This document shows, piece after piece, positions 59,421-64,000 of a stretch of 64,000 bases of DNA. Origin of the DNA: Megalonaias nervosa (Eukaryota > Mollusca > Bivalvia > Unionida > Unionidae); assembly GCA_016617855.1 (NCBI GenBank), contig JAECUM010001134.1:1-64000 (forward strand), read 5' to 3'. The notes beneath the pieces were generated by a model that saw nothing but the letters and a program-made list of their open reading frames with translations, had not been told where the DNA came from and did no database searches. The translations under genes were made by a program, and so were the position numbers. Position 1 is the first letter of the stretch; each line of letters starts with the position of its first letter.

Positions 59421-60611
59421 TTAACCCATTTTATCCTGTTTACCAATTTCAACTGCAGTGCCTGATTCCTGAGAAGCAATTCTAAATACATTGTGGTAAA
59501 ACGGAGCATCATACAGCAGCAGCAGCAGAAATTGTGATGACCTTCACCGTGTTTACTAAAAATGTTGTAACATTGTTATTTCTTTTTTAAAGTATATAAA
59601 ACTATGTATCTCTGAAAAGGTAATAAAATTTGCAACATAGTGATATATGTTTTGTTATTATTTACCAATGTACATGCTCACGACTGTATTTTGAAATATG
59701 ACTTGAAAGAGAAAAAAAAAAATTAAAAAACTTACCATGATGTTCAGTGAATCTTTTATTCATGAAGATGAATGAAATGCTCCAATAGTATATGAATAAA
59801 ATAAAGATAATTCTATTTCTAGTATTTTGGTTCAAATTTGAAGTTTTTAGCACTGTTAGTTCAAAAGTTATAATAATTTTACTAAAATTGGACAACAAAA
59901 CACCTGGAACAATTTGTTTACTTCACATTCTAGAACATGTACTTCAGCGTGCAGTTTCTCATGAAAACTTGTCCACAAATGAATTCTAGAAATCTTTCAG
60001 TAAGATAAAGGTAATTAATCAGTACAATTTTTGTCCAAATTTTGAAGTCCACATCATCACTATGTCAGTAATAACAATATAATAAATTGTGGCTGCAACC
60101 GAGGAGAAAAATCATCCTGGACCCATTCCTCTTGAAAGTCTTCAGTGTCAGCTTCATTCTCCGAATCACTGTCGAAAAGTGCATGAAGCCATGCATCATC
60201 TCTTTCGTCAACTTGATTCAATTCTAACCCATCATTTAAGTCAATATTATCATCAGAATCATCCTAATCGTCAACTTCAATGTCGCTACCCTTGCTATCA
60301 ACATCCATGTTTACATCTGAGTTGTCATCCATCATTTTATCGATCGATTTTCAAGCCAACAATTTCTTTTCCAACCACATTTTTGTTTTAAATTTCACTG
60401 CGCATGCGTGCTTTAACCATTTCCTGTGTTGGTGAAGAAGTACACAAATATTTGTGATGTATAACACGTGTTTCTAGAGACGCTATACACATACTTAGTG
60501 GAGTACGACCGTAGTCATATTCAGGATAAAATGGGATACTACAACCACAGGCGTATTCAGGATTGAAAGAGGTATTATGCACATAGTTGTATTCAGGATA
60601 AAATGGGTTAA
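59421..60611 (-). mobile_element. Non-autonomous piggyBac element with TTAA target duplications
   Basis: A 1183-bp element (59425-60607) flanked by TTAA at 59421-59424 and 60608-60611. Its termini are perfect 14-bp inverted repeats: CCCATTTTATCCTG on the left and CAGGATAAAATGGG on the right. TTAA specificity with CCY...RGG ends is diagnostic of piggyBac. An extra direct copy of the right terminus, TCAGGATAAAATGGG, lies inside at 60521-60535, with a third partial one (TATTCAGGATTG) between. The interior carries the 5' part of a transposase-like frame (separate entry) and no catalytic DDD region. It is therefore an internally deleted derivative that needs a transposase from elsewhere. Confidence 0.93.
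60068..60335 (-). pseudogene. N-terminal remnant of a piggyBac-type transposase frame
   Basis: Starts at ATGATG (60335) on the - strand, inside the piggyBac element. It reads MMDDNSDVNMDVDSKGSD, then hits TAG at 60264-60266 after 23 codons. The same frame continues with DDAWLHALFDSDSEN and EDFQEEWVQDDFSP. Acidic N-termini rich in D, S and E followed by a Trp-containing segment are usual in piggyBac-type transposases. It ends about 90 codons from the start, and the DDE catalytic domain is absent. One stop in an otherwise open frame suggests fairly recent decay. Confidence 0.65.
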
Positions 60612-60659
60612 ATACAAGAACTTCTGTCAGAAGGTCAAAATCTGGAAAAGATGGGAATT

Positions 60660-61540
60660 AAGGGTTTCTAAATCTTCTCAATGATGATGTGGAATGTTGG
60701 TTATCCATCTATTCAAGGTCTCATCAAAAGAAAGGTGCATCTTCAAATCCAATATATCTTAGTAACGTTATGCAGCAGAATGCAAACTTAGGAGATGGGC
60801 TACCCTTAAAAATGATAATGTGGTAAACCTGAAATCAGACTCATTCAAGGTCTCTTCAAAATAAAGTTCCACTCCAAATTTAGCTGAAACCAATAAAGCT
60901 CATTTAAGTAATGATGCTGAAACCAAAGGCAGGAGGATGGATGATTTGGGCCACAAGACCTGTAAACAATTTTGTGAAATGCTAGAAATCAAACTCCTTC
61001 AAGTTGTTATCCATATAAAGGTGCATGCCAAACTTGACTGAAATCCAATAAAGTTTAGTAAAGTTGTATTGCAGAAACCAATGGGTGAGCAGTCAAGGGC
61101 CACAGCTCCTGTAAATGAAATAGCAGAATACTGGAAAACTGAATTTATTCAGGGTCTCATCAATCTGAAGCCACATATCAAATTTGTCTAAAATCCAAAA
61201 ACATCTGAAATTCTCATGCAGATATCCAAGTAAAGAATGCAAGCAATTTGGTCACCATAGCTATTCTAATTACACTAAACCCATAAAAGGCATGTCTATA
61301 ATTTTCATACCAAACCAAACCATCAGAATATGTTGAACATTTCTTGAACTATGCCAATTAAAAGCAATATTCCATTGTAATATATCAAGTTCATTTGTCA
61401 AGGGCCATAACTATACTCAAAATAGAGTTGACAAGACAAAACTTATCCAAGTCACAACTAGTCTAGGAGACAATATACAGGCAAGATTGTACCAGAACAC
61501 GCTGAATGGTTCCTAAGCTATGACGGTTACAAAGATTTAC
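60660..61540 (-). repeat. Family D tandem-repeat element, ~130-153 bp units
   Basis: Units are marked by AAGGTCTCATCAAAAGAAAG (60716), AAGGTCTCTTCAAAATAAAG (60846), CAAGTTGTTATCCATATAAA (60998) and AGGGTCTCATCAATCTGAAG (61151). Each is followed by AAA(T)TCCAATA or ATCCAAAA and AGTAAAGTT or AGTAACGTT phrases. Later units are more diverged. Its layout resembles families A and B but the sequence differs. Confidence 0.7.
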
Positions 61541-62022
61541 TGTGGTGGAGATTTAAAAATGATAAAAAAGGGGGAATAACTCTGACCTGAAAAGATGAAA
61601 CCTAGAATTAGCATCCAGTTATGTACAAGGGTTGCAGAATTGTGGATGTTACAAGAGGTGTGAACATACAAACTGAAAATGGACACACAGAAAAGGTGAT
61701 ACTGTGATTTCTTTCCTTTTTGAGGGTTACCAGTATTCATGGACTCCGTGAAGAATGATCCTCCGATGAAAATAACAGGATCCCATCCCCAAATCCATAA
61801 CATTTAGTAATGACTGAAATGTCATTTTTCACAAAACTGAGAAAATTTAAATGAGTGAAAATAAATGAATTAATAGCAAATAAAAGGCTATTACATAGCA
61901 ATTGGGGCCCTAACAGACAAGACAAAACTTCCTGTGAAAAAAAAAGAGAAAGGTGACATAATAAGCACTGAAAACATATTTTTTGAGTTTGCAAGAGCAA
62001 TTTTTAAAACAATATGACAAAC

Positions 62023-62232
62023 CTTTCTTTTCTTGGCAATTTCCTCTTTTGCCAACTTGACTTCATATTTTGGATATTTTATCGGAGCCTGTCGATATAT
62101 TCGGAGATCAGCACCACAAAACTGTGGAAAATGATGATATGTGTAACCATCAGCATCCATTCCAAGGTGATAGTCTCGCTGATCTTCCAAGGCATGAGAT
62201 TCTATCATTTCCCTCAGAGACTCCTGAGTTTC
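62023..62232 (-). CDS. First visible exon of the large gene: WHIM/DDT-type motif
   Basis: The acceptor is GCTTACACAG|GAAACTCAG and the donor AGAAAG|gtttgt, giving 70 codons in phase 0. After a helix (ETQESLREMIESHALEDQ) comes LGMDADGYTYHHFPQF, then CGADLRIYRQAPIKYP and a Lys-rich helix ending EEIAKKRK. The pattern LGxDxxGxxYxxF...DLRIYR matches the motif that in CECR2, BPTF and related DDT/WHIM proteins (LGxDxxGxxYWxF...RxY) contacts ISWI-type remodellers. The match is by pattern only. It is the best domain clue for a chromatin role. The exon is internal, so the start codon lies beyond 64000. Confidence 0.82.
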
Positions 62233-64000
62233 CTGTGTAAGCAATATGAAACTAAATACTCTAGACTAATACTCCACTAAAATATTAATTACCTCCATAA
62301 ATTTCAAACATTTTATATTCTTCTTTGTGAGGGTTCATCATGCTTCTGTGAAAGTTTATCTTCATATTTTAAAATCCATTACTGCACTAACAACATACAG
62401 CCATGAATTGTTTGTCTAAAAAGATTATTTTTGGATATGAGAGATTTTTATCTGCATTACATGTACAGAAATTGAACAGCTTTCTTCTCTTTTCATTTGC
62501 TACCAGATTTTCAAAGACATTTTAGACAGTATCAACAATCTAAATTATTAGTCTTTCACAACAATGTATCCAAAAAATCTTGATTCTGAACCACTTGAAT
62601 GAAACATCAAATGATACATGTATTACTATCATTAGACTTCAACAAGATCCTGAGATAACATGTTCCATGGTCACCGACTAAAGTAAATTCCATACTAAAA
62701 GTGACACATACACCAGCACTCTCAATTTTTATACAGTGGTTCCTCATGACAACTCTGCACAGAATACTGATGATGCTCCTCTTGTAATGTAATTATGGTC
62801 ACTGAGTGTGTGTGTGTGATTTGGATTTTTAATGTAACTTTAACAATTTTTCAGTCATATCACTACAATGTCTGCAGTGTGGCAGTTTATAGTGATGTCT
62901 AGCACTGGGGCATCATGCCACAGATATGGATCATGATGTCCCACCCAGTCACATTATCCTGACACCAGGCTGACCAGTCCTAACACTAGCCTCTTAATGC
63001 GGAGTGCCAAGTGAGGCAGCTGTTAGTACCATTTTTATGCCTTTGGTATGACTCGGCCAGGGTTCGAACCCGCAACCTTCTGCACCCGAGGTGGACGCTC
63101 TAACCACTAGGCTACCGTACCAGTGATTATGGTCATTGATCCCATATCATTGGTCCAATTTAGTTTTATCATTACTACTCAATTTATTTCTGTTTATTTC
63201 AATTCTTGATTCATGGAAACAAATTACAATATGATATCACAAAATGTAATACTTTATCTGCATGTTTAAATCCACTCTTAAGACAGAACCTTTCTAGAAT
63301 ATCCCTCATTATAAGGTTTCCTCACTCACAATGGGTCACTTTTATATCTCCCACGACACGCCTGACGAAAGAGGACTGCATTACTTATGCCAGTAAACTA
63401 TGGTGCACCACTTTTAGTTTTTATACTACTTATAATAATAGTGCATTTATATGTCCATGGTAACATACAAAATAGTTAATGAAGAAAATTCCAAAATTCC
63501 AAGTATTACAAAGATACTTCTACACAACTAGCTTCACACAAATACAAAGTTGGTTGAAATAACTTTGAGTTGTTCTCTAAAAATGAAAATGTTTATGGAC
63601 ATACAGATAGATGGATGGACATAATAACAGCTATATCCCCCTCATAAATGGGGAGTGGGGGTTTAAAAAAATAAACAAGATGGAGTCATCTACACTCTCA
63701 GCACAGTCAAAATGTCTGGCACCAAGAGTTTTGCTCCAGAAATGAAAATGCAAATGGATAGGTGACAGATAAAAGAACAAAACTGTTAAAAATACTGTAC
63801 ACTTACCCCAAACCAGATACGATGTCAACCTGGCCCCTGGTAATTCTACTTAATACACATTTACATTTCAGCAGGAAAATGACATAGCATATGCTGTTTA
63901 GTTCCCTATGCCTGAGTAATGTTTTTATTTTTGTCTTGAGTGGACTGCAACAACTGAGAATTGCAAAGTGCAAATATCTAAAAGTGCACTCAGTGAGAAC
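62233..64000 (-). other. Intron or upstream region of the large gene
   Basis: 1.77 kb with a SINE at 62806-63125 (separate entry). No further exon of the large gene was found, so earlier exons (and any bromodomain) must lie beyond the window. Confidence 0.6.
62806..63125 (-). mobile_element. tRNA-derived SINE (second family), copy 2, with 14-bp target duplication
   Basis: Bounded by ATTATGGTCACTGA (62792-62805) and ATTATGGTCATTGA (63126-63139), 13 of 14 identical. On the - strand it starts with a tRNA-like head: GGTAGCCTAGTGGTTAGAGC as A-box region and the perfect B box GGTTCGAACCC. A conserved body shared with 44840-45143 follows, ending in a TTAAAAATCCAAATC and (CA)n tail. Head, body and tail make it a typical tRNA-SINE. 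It is not a functional tRNA, since the 3' acceptor strand is absent. Confidence 0.93.

Larger units (their letters stand above)
57530..62022 (-). other. 4.5 kb intron hosting a piggyBac element and tandem repeats
   Basis: Contains the piggyBac element 59425-60607 and the family D array 60660-61540. The stretch 57530-59420 is AT-rich, with only vague repeat phrases near 58540-58880 (AAATTTCATGAAAAGATCTC). No exon was found, and none is needed for phase. Confidence 0.6.
34453..62232 (-). other. Large nuclear/chromatin protein gene: eight exons, 5' incomplete (BRD10/KIAA2026-like?)
   Basis: Join, in - strand order: 62232-62023, 57529-57416, 53718-53581, 52978-51353, 50851-50735, 45541-45377, 42755-42041, 39779-34453. 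All junctions are phase 0 except the last, which is phase 1. The sum is 8412 nt, 2803 residues plus stop. Layout: WHIM/DDT-type motif, basic NLS-like exon, helical exon, long acidic Ser-rich exon, two conserved-looking helical exons, an acidic exon with a basic signal, and a 1774-residue Ser/Thr/Gln-rich exon. Such architecture fits a chromatin or transcription co-regulator. BRD10 is my best guess; CECR2- or BPTF-type proteins are alternatives. A bromodomain, if present, lies upstream of the window. Confidence 0.6.

Noticed and set aside
48003..62232. CRISPR-like or operon-like organisation
   Set aside because: The spaced repeats here are long, diverged and eukaryotic in context. The genes have introns and no bacterial signals.
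63050..63120. Apparent tRNA gene with perfect GGTTCGAACCC
   Set aside because: The acceptor stem does not close, and the sequence continues into a SINE body shared with 44840-45143 and is flanked by a 14-bp target duplication.

Overview
The window is from an animal nuclear genome: AT-rich DNA, protein-coding exons separated by kilobase-long introns with GT..AG borders, and many retrotransposons, DNA transposons, tRNA-derived SINEs and tandem repeats. The repeat mix (DIRS-like, Jockey/CR1-like and L1-like remnants, elements with cores of ~140 bp repeats, an (AAC)n-tailed SINE) suggests a lophotrochozoan, most likely a mollusc and perhaps a bivalve. That assignment is inference.

Two host genes can be supported, arranged tail to tail. 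On the + strand (2035-9767) lie four phase-compatible exons of a RIC3-like gene, the ER chaperone for nicotinic acetylcholine receptors. The first exon, which should hold the N-terminal membrane segment, lies outside the window. On the - strand (62232 down to 34453) lie eight exons of a very large, Ser/Thr/Gln-rich nuclear protein, at least 2803 residues in the window and 5'-incomplete. Its first visible exon carries a WHIM/DDT-associated type motif seen in chromatin proteins. I suspect a BRD10 (KIAA2026)-like protein but cannot prove it. One exon, 53581-53718, has no long open frame around it and was found from splice sites and phase.

The 25 kb between the two stop codons, and the introns, are filled with mobile DNA. 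There is a decayed hAT transposase C-terminus (4790-5032) and a 59-bp minisatellite (7066-7668) in RIC3 introns. Downstream lie two short TA-flanked inverted-repeat elements (14838-15108, 15874-16037), a Jockey/CR1-like retrotransposon (18640-21210) split by a SINE with an 11-bp target duplication, and a DIRS-like retrotransposon relic (21790-24450). Introns of the large gene hold a complete non-autonomous piggyBac element (59425-60607) with TTAA duplications, two more non-LTR relics, two copies of another tRNA-derived SINE, and several families of dispersed elements built on ~140 bp internal repeats.

I see no tRNA or rRNA gene, CRISPR array, operon or bacterial feature. Exon borders come from reading splice signals and phase by eye, and family names from motif recognition, without any database search.
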